Positions 15,820 to 24,390 of a stretch of DNA of 47,303 bases are shown in pieces. Source of the stretch: Deltaproteobacteria bacterium. GTDB taxonomy: Bacteria > Myxococcota_A > UBA796 > SXON01. Under the pieces are notes generated by a model. It searched no databases and was not told the DNA's origin. It saw only the letters and a program-made list of their open reading frames with translations. The stretch is from NCBI GenBank assembly GCA_947490345.1, contig CANLGL010000042.1, positions 1 to 47,303 on the forward strand, read 5' to 3'. Both the position numbers and the translations under genes were made by a program. Within the stretch, counting starts at the first letter, position 1; each line of letters begins with the position of its first letter.

Positions 15820-16635
15820 TCACCCCTCCTCAGCCACCCAACTCTCCAGCGCCCACACCGTCTCCAACAGGTCGAGCCGCTCGGTGTCGAGGGTCAGGTC
15901 TGCCTCCGCATAGAGCGGCTCGCGCACGCTCAGAAGCGCCCGAAGCTCAGCCAGCGCGTCCCGACGCCCCAACATCGGCCGCGAATCGCCCTGGGCCACC
16001 ACGCGGCTCAGATGCGTCTCGGGGCGCGCCCGCAACCACACCGTCCGCACCCGACGCCGAAGCTCGCCCCAGATGCCGGGCTCGGTCACCAGCGAGCCGC
16101 CGGTGGTGAAGACGACGCGCTCCGGCCGCGACCACAGCGTGTCGAGGACCTCCCGCTCCAGCCGCCGGTAGGTCTCCTGCCCATGGTCCGAGAACAGCGA
16201 CGCCAACGGCATTCCAGCGCGCGCCTCGACCAGGGCGTCCACCTCCTCGAACGCCGCGCCCAGCCGCGCCGCCAGCAGCCGCCCGGCGGTGGACTTCCCC
16301 GCGCCCCGCAGCCCGACCAGCGCGATGCACACCCGCTCCCCACCCAGGCGCCGCCGCCGTTCCGGAAGCGACAGCCGTCCAAAACGGGTCAGCTCGTCGA
16401 CCACCGGTCCCGCGTCCACCACCAGCTCCGCCAGCGACACCTCAAGCGCTCGCGCCAGCTCCGCCAACCGCATCAGACTCGCGTTTCCGGCGCCGCGCTC
16501 GACGTCGGCCAGAAAGCGCAGGCTTACGCCGGAACGCCTCGCCAACGCCGATTGGGTCAGACCCCTCGCCTCCCGGAGCTGACGCACCCGCGCCCCCACA
16601 CGAGGCAGCAGCTCGGGAGTCGGGAGGGTCTCCAT
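15820..16635 (-). CDS. boxR: BoxR/BzdR-type benzoyl-CoA-responsive regulator
   Basis: A 271-aa two-domain regulator. Residues about 14-71 form an XRE-type helix-turn-helix (RVRQLREARGLTQSALARRS, GVSLRFLADVERG). Residues about 100-271 are a shikimate-kinase-like domain with P-loop GLRGAGKS (108-115). This HTH plus shikimate-kinase fusion is characteristic of BzdR/BoxR, repressors that bind benzoyl-CoA in the kinase-like domain. I start it at ATG 16635, because the upstream ATG at 16677 would place the palindromic operator inside the coding region. It is divergent from boxC with 80 bp between, containing two matching palindromes, one just before its own start. Autoregulation plus control of boxCB is the natural inference. 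Confidence 0.9.
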   Translation of the reverse strand: METLPTPELLPRVGARVRQLREARGLTQSALARRSGVSLRFLADVERGAGNASLMRLAELARALEVSLAELVVDAGPVVDELTRFGRLSLPERRRRLGGERVCIALVGLRGAGKSTAGRLLAARLGAAFEEVDALVEARAGMPLASLFSDHGQETYRRLEREVLDTLWSRPERVVFTTGGSLVTEPGIWGELRRRVRTVWLRARPETHLSRVVAQGDSRPMLGRRDALAELRALLSVREPLYAEADLTLDTERLDLLETVWALESWVAEEG

Positions 16636-16639
16636 TTGA

Positions 16640-16651
16640 GCAGTATACTGC
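16640..16651. promoter_or_regulatory. Box operator 1 (perfect palindrome)
   Basis: GCAGTATACTGC is a perfect 12-bp palindrome, 4 bp upstream of the boxR start codon. Its TGC/GCA ends recall the TGCA elements bound by BzdR/BoxR. It would overlap the boxR ribosome site or promoter, consistent with autorepression. Confidence 0.65.
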
Positions 16652-16682
16652 ATATATGAAGACTTGAATACCCCCAACTCAT

Positions 16683-16694
16683 GCAGTATAGTGC
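16683..16694. promoter_or_regulatory. Box operator 2 (near-identical)
   Basis: GCAGTATAGTGC differs from operator 1 at one base. It starts 43 bp from operator 1, about four helical turns, and lies 21 bp upstream of the boxC start. Same-face spacing would allow cooperative binding or looping. AT-rich CATATATGAA between the sites is a possible promoter element. Confidence 0.65.
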
Positions 16695-16715
16695 CGCCTC
16701 CCGGACCGAGGACCC

Positions 16716-18344
16716 ATGGCCGAGATCGCCTACCCGCCCGTTGTCTTCGAGACGCATCCGTCGCGCTACCGTCACTGGCACCTGACCGTACAGGGCAGCG
16801 TCGCTACGCTGACGATGCGCGTGCAGGAAGATGGGGGCATGTGGCCTGGTAAGTACGAGCTGAAGCTCAACTCCTACGACCTCGGCGTCGACGTGGAATT
16901 GGCCGATGCCGTGCAGCGCCTCCGCTTCGAGCACCCCGCGGTGCGCGCGGTGGTGATGACCGGCGGCTACGACAAGATCTTCTGCGCTGGTGCCAACATC
17001 CGCATGCTCGCCCAGGCCAGCCACGCCTTCAAGGTCAACTTCTGCAAGTTCACCAACGAGACGCGCGGCGGCATCGAAGAAGCCACCGCCAACGGCGGCG
17101 CGGTGTACATCGCCGCGCTCAACGGAACGGCCTCGGGCGGCGGGTACGAGCTGGCCATGGCCTGCAAGGAGATCCTGCTCATCGACGACGGGAACTCTGC
17201 TGTTTCATTGCCAGAAGTTCCTCTTCTTGGTGTACTTCCGGGCACGGGCGGCCTTACGCGGCTCACCGACAAGCGGAAAGTGCGCCGCGACATTGCCGAC
17301 GTGTTTTGCACCAAGGCGGAGGGCTTCAAGGCGCGCGATGCGGTGCGTTACCGCTTCGTGGACGCGGCGTTTCCCCGCAGCAAGTGGCAAGCCGGCGTCG
17401 ACGCCCGCGCCCAAGCAGTGGTCGCCGGCAACCCCATGGCGGCGGATGCCTTCCCGGTCGAGCTGGAGGCGCTCGAGCCCACCGAGAGCGTCGGCCACTA
17501 CGTGGAATATCACCACGTGAAGGTGACGATCGACCCGGTCACCCGCGTCGCCCACATCACGGTCGCCGCCCCGACGACCGCCCCCACCAAAAGCAGCTCC
17601 ACCTGGTCGCTGCGGGCGTGGCGCGAGCTCGACGATGCGCTGATGCGGCTCCGTGTCAACCATCTCGACATCGGTCTGTTGGTGCTCAAGACGACTGGCG
17701 ACCGCGACGCGGTCATCGCCGCGGACGCGGCGCTGGACACCCAGGGCTGGTTCGGGCACGAGGTTCGGCTGTTCCAGGCACGCGTACTGCGCCGGCTCGA
17801 CAACATGGCCAAGTCCATCTTCGCCCTGATCGAGCCCGGAAATGCCTTCGCCGGCTCGCTCTTCGAGCTCGCCCTGGCCGCCGACCGCAGCTACATGCTC
17901 GCTGACGACGATGGCATCAACAAGGTTCGTCCTACCACCGTTTCCGGCGGTGCCTTCCCGATGCACTCGGGCCTCACCCGCCTGCAGGCTCGTTATCCGG
18001 CGGACCCGGCAACCCCCGGTCGCATCCTCGCCTTCGACAACGTCATCGACGCCGAGACGGCCACCGAGCTCGAGCTCGTCACCATGACTCCCGACGAGAT
18101 CGACTACCACGACGAGGTCCGCATCGCGATCGAAGAGCGGTGCAGCCTCTCCCCGGACGCGCTCACCGGCATGGAACAGAACCTGCGCTTCGGCGGCCCC
18201 GAGTCCTGCGAGAACAAGATCTACGGCCGGCTCACCGCCTGGCAGAACTGGATCTTCCAGCGCCCCAACGCCGTCGGCGAACGCGGCGCACTCAAGATGT
18301 TCGGCGCTCCCGAACAGCCTATTTTCGACTACAAGCGCACCTAG
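16716..18344 (+). CDS. boxC: 2,3-epoxybenzoyl-CoA dihydrolase BoxC
   Basis: Crotonase-superfamily enzyme that hydrolytically opens 2,3-epoxybenzoyl-CoA, releasing formate and 3,4-dehydroadipyl-CoA semialdehyde. The 542-aa length fits BoxC (about 550), far longer than ordinary enoyl-CoA hydratases. Diagnostic stretches include EDGGMWPGKYELKLNSYDLG, FCAGANIRML (oxyanion hole), NGTASGGGYELAMACKEILL and SLPEVPLLGVLPGTGGLTRL. The C-terminal half is a second, diverged crotonase-like domain (about 270-500). It begins the boxCB transcript under two BoxR palindromes and is separated from boxB by only 9 bp. Confidence 0.95.
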   Translation: MAEIAYPPVVFETHPSRYRHWHLTVQGSVATLTMRVQEDGGMWPGKYELKLNSYDLGVDVELADAVQRLRFEHPAVRAVVMTGGYDKIFCAGANIRMLAQASHAFKVNFCKFTNETRGGIEEATANGGAVYIAALNGTASGGGYELAMACKEILLIDDGNSAVSLPEVPLLGVLPGTGGLTRLTDKRKVRRDIADVFCTKAEGFKARDAVRYRFVDAAFPRSKWQAGVDARAQAVVAGNPMAADAFPVELEALEPTESVGHYVEYHHVKVTIDPVTRVAHITVAAPTTAPTKSSSTWSLRAWRELDDALMRLRVNHLDIGLLVLKTTGDRDAVIAADAALDTQGWFGHEVRLFQARVLRRLDNMAKSIFALIEPGNAFAGSLFELALAADRSYMLADDDGINKVRPTTVSGGAFPMHSGLTRLQARYPADPATPGRILAFDNVIDAETATELELVTMTPDEIDYHDEVRIAIEERCSLSPDALTGMEQNLRFGGPESCENKIYGRLTAWQNWIFQRPNAVGERGALKMFGAPEQPIFDYKRT

Positions 18345-18353
18345 GAAATCCCC

Positions 18354-19778
18354 ATGGCCGAGATCGACTACCAAAGCCGCATCCCCAACAACGTCAACCT
18401 CGACACCGACAAACGCCTGCAGCGGGCGCTCGAGAAGTGGCAGCCCGCGTACCTCGACTGGTGGAACCAGATGGGGCCGGAGAGCTTCCAGGAGCACGAC
18501 GTCTACCTGCGCACCGCGGTCAGCACCGAGCCCGGCGGCTGGGCCCAGTTCGGCTACGTCAAGATGCCCGACTACCGGTGGGGCATCTTCCTCGACGCCG
18601 CGGAGCCCGATCGGCGCATCCCTTTCGGCGACCATGCGGGGGAGCCCGTGTGGCAGGAGGTCCCCGGCGAGTATCGAAATGTATTGCGGCGTATCATCGT
18701 GACGCAAGCTGATACAGAGCCGGCCAGTGTCGAGCAGCAGCGGTGGCTGGGCATGACCGCCCCCTCACTCATCGACATGCGCAACCTGTTCCAGGTCAAC
18801 GTGGAAGAGGGCCGCCACCTGTGGGCGATGGTCTACCTGCTGCACGCGCACTTCGGCAAGGATGGCCGCGACGAGGCCGATGACCTGCTTGCTCGGCGAT
18901 CCGGCGATGCCGACAAGCCCCGCATCCTCGACGCGTTCAACCAGCCCTGCCCCGACTGGCTGACCTTCTTTTGTTTCACATGTTTCACCGACCGAGACGG
19001 AAAGTATCAGTTGGGTGCGCTCGCCGAGTCGGGCTTCGATCCGCTGTCTCGTACCTGCCACTTCATGCTCACCGAAGAGGCCCATCACCTGTTCGTCGGC
19101 GAGACCGGCGTCGAGCGGGTGCTCCGTCGGGGGGCGCAGCTCGCCAAGCTCGATCCCAACGGCGATGCGCGCGCCCAGGGCGGCATCCCGGTGGCGATGA
19201 TTCAGAAGTGGATCACCTATTGGTTCAGCTACTCCATCGACTTGTTTGGCTCAGAGATCAGCAGCAACGCGGCTGACTTCTTCGCGGCAGGGCTCAAGGG
19301 GCGCTGGGCCGAGGTCAAGGATCACCAAGAGCACAGCGCGCTGAACCAGTGGCAGCGGATGATCGTGCCCGAAGGCGGACGACTGACCGAGAAGGACGTG
19401 CCGCTGCGCAACGCGATGAACGAGGTCCTGCGCGCCGCCTACATCAAGGACACCGAGCGGGTGGTCAAGCGCTGGAACCAGGCGCTCGAGGAAGAAGCTG
19501 TCGAAGACCGCATCCGGCTGCCCAACAACCGCTTCTTCCGTCGCCAGGGCATCTACGCCAATCTGCACTTCACCCCCGAGGGCGAGATGATCTCCGCCGA
19601 AGAGTGGAATGCGCGCGTGGACGGCTGGCTCCCCACCGCCGCCGACCGTGCCTACGTCGCGAGCCTGATGCACAAGGTCACCGAGCCCGGGAAGATGGCG
19701 AACTGGATCGCGGCGCCCCGTCGCGGCATCCACGGCAACCCGGTGGAGTTCGAGTACGTGCGGTCGCCCCACCGGTGA
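18354..19778 (+). CDS. boxB: Benzoyl-CoA 2,3-epoxidase subunit BoxB
   Basis: Di-iron oxygenase component of the BoxAB epoxidase, which converts benzoyl-CoA to 2,3-epoxybenzoyl-CoA with O2 and NADPH. The 474-aa length and sequence fit (IPNNVNLDTDKRLQRALEKW, NVEEGRHLWAMVYLL, TEEAHHLFVGETGVERVL). Iron ligands expected from published BoxB (as I recall, E120, E150, H153, D211, E240, H243) line up at a constant +2 offset: E122, E152, H155, D213, E242, H245. The reductase BoxA is not nearby. A 95-aa ORF starts at GTGA over the stop. A short run of rare codons (AAT GTA TTG) occurs at 18679-18686. Confidence 0.95.
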   Translation: MAEIDYQSRIPNNVNLDTDKRLQRALEKWQPAYLDWWNQMGPESFQEHDVYLRTAVSTEPGGWAQFGYVKMPDYRWGIFLDAAEPDRRIPFGDHAGEPVWQEVPGEYRNVLRRIIVTQADTEPASVEQQRWLGMTAPSLIDMRNLFQVNVEEGRHLWAMVYLLHAHFGKDGRDEADDLLARRSGDADKPRILDAFNQPCPDWLTFFCFTCFTDRDGKYQLGALAESGFDPLSRTCHFMLTEEAHHLFVGETGVERVLRRGAQLAKLDPNGDARAQGGIPVAMIQKWITYWFSYSIDLFGSEISSNAADFFAAGLKGRWAEVKDHQEHSALNQWQRMIVPEGGRLTEKDVPLRNAMNEVLRAAYIKDTERVVKRWNQALEEEAVEDRIRLPNNRFFRRQGIYANLHFTPEGEMISAEEWNARVDGWLPTAADRAYVASLMHKVTEPGKMANWIAAPRRGIHGNPVEFEYVRSPHR

Positions 19779-20062
19779 GCCTGCGAAGCCGCCTTGACCG
19801 GGCGCTCGGTCTCGGGCCGTCGGACGAGCCTCGGCCCATCGCCGTTGAGTCGCGTCGTGCCCGGGTGACCGATCGTTTGGTTTCAACGCCCGGCGCCCGC
19901 GTCAGATTGGTGCGAACACACGGCAGTGGCGAGCATGGGCGACTGCTGTTGTGGTTGCACCGAAACCACGTTCCCGTCGAGCTTGCAGAGGGTGTGGCGG
20001 ACGAAGTGTGGGTTGATGGGGAGCGTGTGTCAGTCACGGAAGCGAGGCGAAGGGTGGGGTAG
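19775..20062 (+). CDS. 95-aa protein co-translated with boxB
   Basis: Begins at GTG overlapping the boxB stop (GTGA, 19775-19778). The protein starts MSLRSRLDRALGLGPSDEP, is rich in Arg, and ends in a compact region (GRLLLWLHRNHVPVELAEGV, ADEVWVDGERVSV). It has no signal peptide, membrane helix or cofactor motif. The 4-bp overlap and codon usage support a real gene in the box transcript. It could be an accessory factor for BoxB or the missing electron-transfer chain, but no family is recognised. Confidence 0.6.
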   Translation: MSLRSRLDRALGLGPSDEPRPIAVESRRARVTDRLVSTPGARVRLVRTHGSGEHGRLLLWLHRNHVPVELAEGVADEVWVDGERVSVTEARRRVG

Positions 20063-20137
20063 CCTCCCAAGGATCGACGGCCCCGGCCCCCTTCGTCAGG
20101 GCGGCCGCGGCACCTCGCACTCGCCGCAGCTACGGTT

Positions 20138-20440
20138 CTAGGAGGCCGCTTTCCCATGCCTCCGGAACACCACGAACGCCAGCACCGCGGCGACGAGCAG
20201 GACAACGGCCCCTGCTCCGGCAGCGACCAGCCCGATCATCCCCGCCGCCACCGCAACAAACTCGATGAAAATGCCGAAGACGGCGCCGTAGTAGTCGTGC
20301 GTCAGGCTCTCGCCGAAGTAGCCAACCGGGACGGCGATGATTCCGAGCACCGCGCCGATCGCCACGAGTCCGACTCCCGCGACGGCCAATCCGCCCGCGC
20401 CCATCCCGATTGCCATGCGGGTTCGTTCGCCCGTGGACAT
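20138..20440 (-). CDS. Small integral membrane protein
   Basis: A 100-aa protein. I chose ATG 20440 (MSTGERTRMAIGMGAGGLAV) because upstream residues are Arg/Ser/Pro-rich and unlike a protein N-terminus. Two or three hydrophobic segments cover most of the sequence (VGLVAIGAVLGIIAVPVGYF, AGMIGLVAAGAGAVVLLVAA), ending in a short basic tail (FRRHGKAAS). It is divergent from the six-gene operon at 20533 with 92 bp between. Function unknown. Confidence 0.6.
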   Translation of the reverse strand: MSTGERTRMAIGMGAGGLAVAGVGLVAIGAVLGIIAVPVGYFGESLTHDYYGAVFGIFIEFVAVAAGMIGLVAAGAGAVVLLVAAVLAFVVFRRHGKAAS

Positions 20441-20532
20441 TCGAGAGTGTAGCGCGCGCGGGGGTGGGGAGCGCCGCGAACAACCCAACAACATCAGCGT
20501 ACGCCGGTACAGCAACTCGGATACCCGCCCAG

Positions 20533-21873
20533 ATGCCGCTGCACGCCGCCCTGGCCGCCATCGTCGGCGCCGACGCCGTCGAACCCGGCCGGGCCGGCGC
20601 GGACGTCACCGGACGCGCGCTGGGCACCCCCACCCTGCGGGTGCGCACCATCGACACCGCGCAGGTCGCCGCGGTGGTGGCCGCCTGTCGGGCGCACCAG
20701 TCGCGCCTCTCGGTCGCGGGCCGGATGAGCGCGTATTGGAGCCCCCTGCACCTCAACGGCACCGTGCTCGTAGAGCCACCCACCGCGCTCACGCGAGCGG
20801 GCGAGGTATGGCTGGCGGGCGCCGGCGGCCGGGTGCGGGAGCTGGACGTCACCCTTCGGGCGTCCGGCGCCCACCTCCCCATCCACCCCGACGCCTTCGG
20901 CGACACGGTGCTCGGCGCGCTGATCGCCGGCGCCTGCACCTCGGGCATCGGCATGGGCCAGGGCGGGATTGGCGCGGCCGTCGCTGGGATCGAGGTGGTC
21001 ACCGGCCGAGGCGACGTGCTCTGGACGGGCTCGGCCGCGCGCGAAGGCGTGCCGCCCTTCCTGCGCGAGGGCCTACCCGATCTGACCGGGGTGTTCGTCG
21101 GCGCCGAGGGCGGGCTCGGCATCGTGACGCGCGTGGCGCTCCTGCACCGACCGCCGCCGTGGCGGGTGCGAGTGTCGGGTTGGGCGCCCGACGCCGCGCT
21201 CAACGCCGTCGTCGACGCGGCGCGCACGCTCACCGGCATCTACGACACCATCCGCCTCGTCCAGACCAGCGACCAACGCGAGGGCTGGAGGGTCGACGCC
21301 TGGATCGTGTCCGACTGGGCGGCACGCGAGGCCGCCGAGCGTGCCGTCGAGGCCTCCCGCCGGCTCGTTGCCGCCGGGCTCACCGGGCAGGTGTCGGTCG
21401 CGGAGAGCGCGGCCGCCCGCGGCGGGCGCTCGCCGGACTACGACGCCCGCTGGAACCCCGAAGCCGGCGGCCTCGCCGCGTTCACCGCCCGCGCGCGCCT
21501 CGCCGGTCTCGACGTCAACGCCCCGTGGAGCGCCATGACCCAGACGCTTGCGCTCGCGCGGGCGCTGGTGGCTGCCCAGGTCGCGGCCGGAATCGCCGAG
21601 ACGAGGTTGGCGCTGTACCTCGCGCCCGACTTCGTGAACATCGGGGTTCACGCCAGTGTTCCCCACGAATCCTCGGCCTGGGGGGCCGCTGAGGCGGCCC
21701 CGTGGTTCGAACGCTTCGCGGCCTTGCCTCTGGTGCCCTACCGCGTGGGCCGCACGTGGCCACCGTCGATGTTGCGCGGGCTGGAGCGCACTCGCTCCCT
21801 GCTGCACACCCTCGCCGATGAGCTCGATCCCGACCACCTCCTCGCGCCCGAGCACCCACTGTGGACGCGCTGA
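20533..21873 (+). CDS. FAD-linked oxidase (VAO/PCMH fold)
   Basis: A 446-aa flavoprotein; start chosen at ATG 20533 where the conserved fold begins. The N-terminal FAD-binding domain shows IDTAQVAAVVAACRAHQSRL, FGDTVLGALIAGACTSGIGM and GVFVGAEGGLGIVTRVALL, typical of glycolate-oxidase/vanillyl-alcohol-oxidase family members. The C-terminus has YRVGRTWPPSML and LADELDPDHLLAPEHPLW, the usual end of these enzymes. Substrates in the family are 2-hydroxyacids, phenolic alcohols or aldehydes; the proximity to aromatic modules favours a phenolic substrate, by inference. First gene of a six-gene operon; the next gene starts 13 bp before its stop. Confidence 0.82.
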   Translation: MPLHAALAAIVGADAVEPGRAGADVTGRALGTPTLRVRTIDTAQVAAVVAACRAHQSRLSVAGRMSAYWSPLHLNGTVLVEPPTALTRAGEVWLAGAGGRVRELDVTLRASGAHLPIHPDAFGDTVLGALIAGACTSGIGMGQGGIGAAVAGIEVVTGRGDVLWTGSAAREGVPPFLREGLPDLTGVFVGAEGGLGIVTRVALLHRPPPWRVRVSGWAPDAALNAVVDAARTLTGIYDTIRLVQTSDQREGWRVDAWIVSDWAAREAAERAVEASRRLVAAGLTGQVSVAESAAARGGRSPDYDARWNPEAGGLAAFTARARLAGLDVNAPWSAMTQTLALARALVAAQVAAGIAETRLALYLAPDFVNIGVHASVPHESSAWGAAEAAPWFERFAALPLVPYRVGRTWPPSMLRGLERTRSLLHTLADELDPDHLLAPEHPLWTR

Positions 21874-22700
21874 CCGCCTGGCTCACCGCGCTCGGCGCCC
21901 CGGACGCCGCCGCGCTTTCGGCCGCGCTCATCCGGCTTCCCGGGCGCCCCCCTCACGGCGACGCGCCGGTCCGCCCGACACGCCCCCTCGGAGCGATGGA
22001 GTGGAGCGTGCGGGAGGGCGACGACGCCGTGCGCTGGGCCTACAATCTTGCCGGCGAGCGGGTGGACGTTGACGCCATCACCTCGCTGCTGTCAGGCCAG
22101 GACGGGCTTGCAGACCCGGTCGCGACTGCCCTGAGCGAGCTGCGCGGGGCCGGACTCCAGGTCGGCGCCGCGGGACGCCGGATGAAGCTCTACGCCTACC
22201 CGGGACCTCAGGCGCCCGACGCGGTCGCAGTGCTGTTGCGCGCGGCGAAGGCCGGACCGGCGCTGGACGCCGCGCTGGCCGGGTCGGTGCCGTCGTTCGG
22301 GGCGCTGGACCTGGAGGAACCGCTGGCGGCGAAGGTGTATTTCGAAGCCCATTCGCTCCCCGCCGCCACCGCGGCCGCCGCCGCCGCGGGCGCGCCTCGT
22401 CTTGCCGCGCTGGGCGCCGGGCTCGACGAGGGGTTGGGGACTCCCCCGGCGCGATGGGTGCTGTCGATCCGGGCTCGCGCCGGCGCCGTCGTCGATCGCA
22501 CGCTGCACGTCAAGCTCGACGCCGCTCCGGAGCGCCTCGCCGACCTGGCCGGCCCGGAGCTGTCGGCCCGGACCGCCCGCCTTTACCGACGCGCCGCCCG
22601 GCAACGCCTGAGATTGCTCCCCACCTACGTCTCCTTCCTCGATTCTCCCGAGCGCCCCCTGCTGACAACGGTGTACTACCGCCTGCTGGAGCCTCGCTGA
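21861..22700 (+). CDS. Unknown 279-aa protein, repeated K/R-x-Y strands
   Basis: Overlaps the oxidase gene by 13 bp and the next gene by one base (TGATG). The protein has no signal peptide. It shows several alternating strands with basic-aromatic patterns: RRMKLYAYPGP, LAAKVYFEAHS, RTLHVKLDAAP, LPTYVSFLDSPERPLLTTVY. Such K-x-Y strands in a repeated alpha-beta layout recall ABBA-type aromatic prenyltransferases, where Lys/Arg/Tyr bind the diphosphate. I see no diagnostic motif, so this is a hypothesis only. Ala-rich helices separate the strands. Its place between an oxidase and a halogenase-like enzyme suggests a role in modifying an aromatic compound. Confidence 0.6.
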   Translation: MDALTAWLTALGAPDAAALSAALIRLPGRPPHGDAPVRPTRPLGAMEWSVREGDDAVRWAYNLAGERVDVDAITSLLSGQDGLADPVATALSELRGAGLQVGAAGRRMKLYAYPGPQAPDAVAVLLRAAKAGPALDAALAGSVPSFGALDLEEPLAAKVYFEAHSLPAATAAAAAAGAPRLAALGAGLDEGLGTPPARWVLSIRARAGAVVDRTLHVKLDAAPERLADLAGPELSARTARLYRRAARQRLRLLPTYVSFLDSPERPLLTTVYYRLLEPR

Positions 22701-24382
22701 TGGACGACGTCGACGTGCTGATCCTCGGCGGCGGTCCGGCGGGCGCGACCCTGGCCGCGATCCTTCTGCGGCACCGCCCCCAGACCCGCGTGCGCATCCT
22801 CGAACGCGACGCCTTCCCCCGCTTTCACGTCGGCGAGACCCTGGTCGCGGAGCTGAACCTGGTGCTCGCCGAGATGGGCGCCTACGAGGCCGTGGACGCC
22901 GCTGGCTTCGTCCGCAAGTACGGCGCGACCTTCCGATGGGGGCTGGCCCAGGAGCCCTGGCATCTGCTCTTCGCCACCATGGACGAGATGCGCGCCCCCG
23001 ACGATCGCCTCGACTCCGCCCAGACGGCGTTCACCTGGCACGTCGACCGCCCCATCTATGACCAGATCCTGCTGGACTGCGCCCAGAAGCATGGTGCGGA
23101 GGTGCTTCATTGCGGCGCCAGGTCTCTCTTGCGAACCGATGGTCGGGTGGTGGGGGCCGTCGATCGTGACGGCCGCACCCACCTCGCCCGCTTCGTGATC
23201 GACGCCACGGGGCAGACCGGGCTCGAAGGCAGCGCGGCCGACCGGGTGATGGACCCCCAGCTCCGCAACGTGGCCTATTGGGGCTACTACGAGGGTTTCC
23301 ACTTCGAGGAAGCGCTCAACGGCAGCCCCGACCGCTCCCGCGCGTTCATCGTCGCCCATCCGGCCGGGTGGTCGTGGTATTTCCCGATCCGGCCGGACCT
23401 GCTGTCCGTGGGCGTCGTCACGCTCGCCGACGACCGGCCGCGCCTGCCCCCTGAAGCGCTCTTCCGCGCCGCCATCGACGGTTGCCCAGAGCTCAAGCGC
23501 CTTCTGGCCAACGCGACGCTGGTTCCCTACGCCGCCGACAGCCCGCGGGTCCACGTCATCCGCGACTACAGCTACATCTCGAGTTCGATTCACGCGCCCG
23601 GCCTGACCCGGGTTGGCGACGCCGCCGGTTTTGTGGACCCGATCCTGTCGGTGGGCTGTTTCCTGGGGCAATCGGGCGCTCGACACCTCGCCTACGGGCT
23701 GCGCTCCCTGCTCGACGAGCCCGCACTCGACCAGACCGCGGTGCTCGACGCCTATGCCGATCACGTGCTCGAAACGCTGCGGGCCTTCCGGGAGCTGACG
23801 TGGTTTTTCTACCGCTTCAACGAACGACCTGACGCGTGGTGGGCACAGGCCCGCTCCCTGGTCACTGGGGCCGGCCTCCCCGCACGCGCGTCGGACCGTC
23901 ACGCGTTTTCCGTATTTGCATCGGGGTTTGCCGCACGACGCTCGGTCTTCCGCGAACCGAACGGGATGTTCGGCGAGCCCTTCTTCGCCGACGCCTTTCG
24001 CCGCCTCGTCGATCCCGATGGCGCGCCCGCCGAAGCGCACCCGCGCCTCGTTCGTACCGATCGTCCTGCCCTTCTGGGCGCGGTGACGCTGAAGCCCAGC
24101 TACGTGCCGGTGGACGGCGAAGGAAAGGTGATCCCCGCGCTGAGGGTGGAGGTCGCGACGCCCACCGCGGACGAGGGCGACACCCTGGTGAGGCGACTCT
24201 TCGTGCCGCCCAGCCTCGCCCCGCTTTTCGGCTGGCTCGACGGCACGCACGATCTCGCTGCGCTTACCCGCCGCCTCAGCGACCACCTCCGCCTGGGGCC
24301 GGAGCACCAGCCGCTTCTGGTCCGGCACGTCCGCGGGATCGTGGAGAGCCTTTACGACCGGGGGCTTGTGGAGATGCGTTAG
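22700..24382 (+). CDS. Flavin-dependent halogenase-like oxidoreductase
   Basis: A 560-aa FAD enzyme. The Rossmann motif LILGGGPAGATLA (8-20) is followed by ERDAFPRFHVGETLV, typical of the flavin halogenase and geranylgeranyl-reductase clade. WSWYFPI at 224-230 resembles the WxWxIP signature that distinguishes halogenases from monooxygenases, with Phe for Ile. VRKYGATFRWG supplies Lys73, in a region where phenolic halogenases carry their catalytic Lys; that equivalence needs alignment. GDAAGFVDPILSVGCFLGQS is the second FAD motif. The last 100 residues resemble a PqqD-like winged-helix add-on (LFGWLDGTHDLAALTRRLSD), unusual for halogenases. Start ATG overlaps the upstream stop (TGATG). Substrate unknown. 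Confidence 0.78.
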   Translation: MDDVDVLILGGGPAGATLAAILLRHRPQTRVRILERDAFPRFHVGETLVAELNLVLAEMGAYEAVDAAGFVRKYGATFRWGLAQEPWHLLFATMDEMRAPDDRLDSAQTAFTWHVDRPIYDQILLDCAQKHGAEVLHCGARSLLRTDGRVVGAVDRDGRTHLARFVIDATGQTGLEGSAADRVMDPQLRNVAYWGYYEGFHFEEALNGSPDRSRAFIVAHPAGWSWYFPIRPDLLSVGVVTLADDRPRLPPEALFRAAIDGCPELKRLLANATLVPYAADSPRVHVIRDYSYISSSIHAPGLTRVGDAAGFVDPILSVGCFLGQSGARHLAYGLRSLLDEPALDQTAVLDAYADHVLETLRAFRELTWFFYRFNERPDAWWAQARSLVTGAGLPARASDRHAFSVFASGFAARRSVFREPNGMFGEPFFADAFRRLVDPDGAPAEAHPRLVRTDRPALLGAVTLKPSYVPVDGEGKVIPALRVEVATPTADEGDTLVRRLFVPPSLAPLFGWLDGTHDLAALTRRLSDHLRLGPEHQPLLVRHVRGIVESLYDRGLVEMR

Positions 24383-24390
24383 CCTTCCCC

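Noticed and set aside
17205..18707. 500-codon minus-strand frame across boxC and boxB
   Set aside because: Antisense to two well-identified genes; composition typical of a GC-rich shadow frame.
22676..24328. 550-codon minus-strand frame opposite the halogenase-like gene
   Set aside because: No recognisable domains; shadow of a gene with clear FAD motifs.
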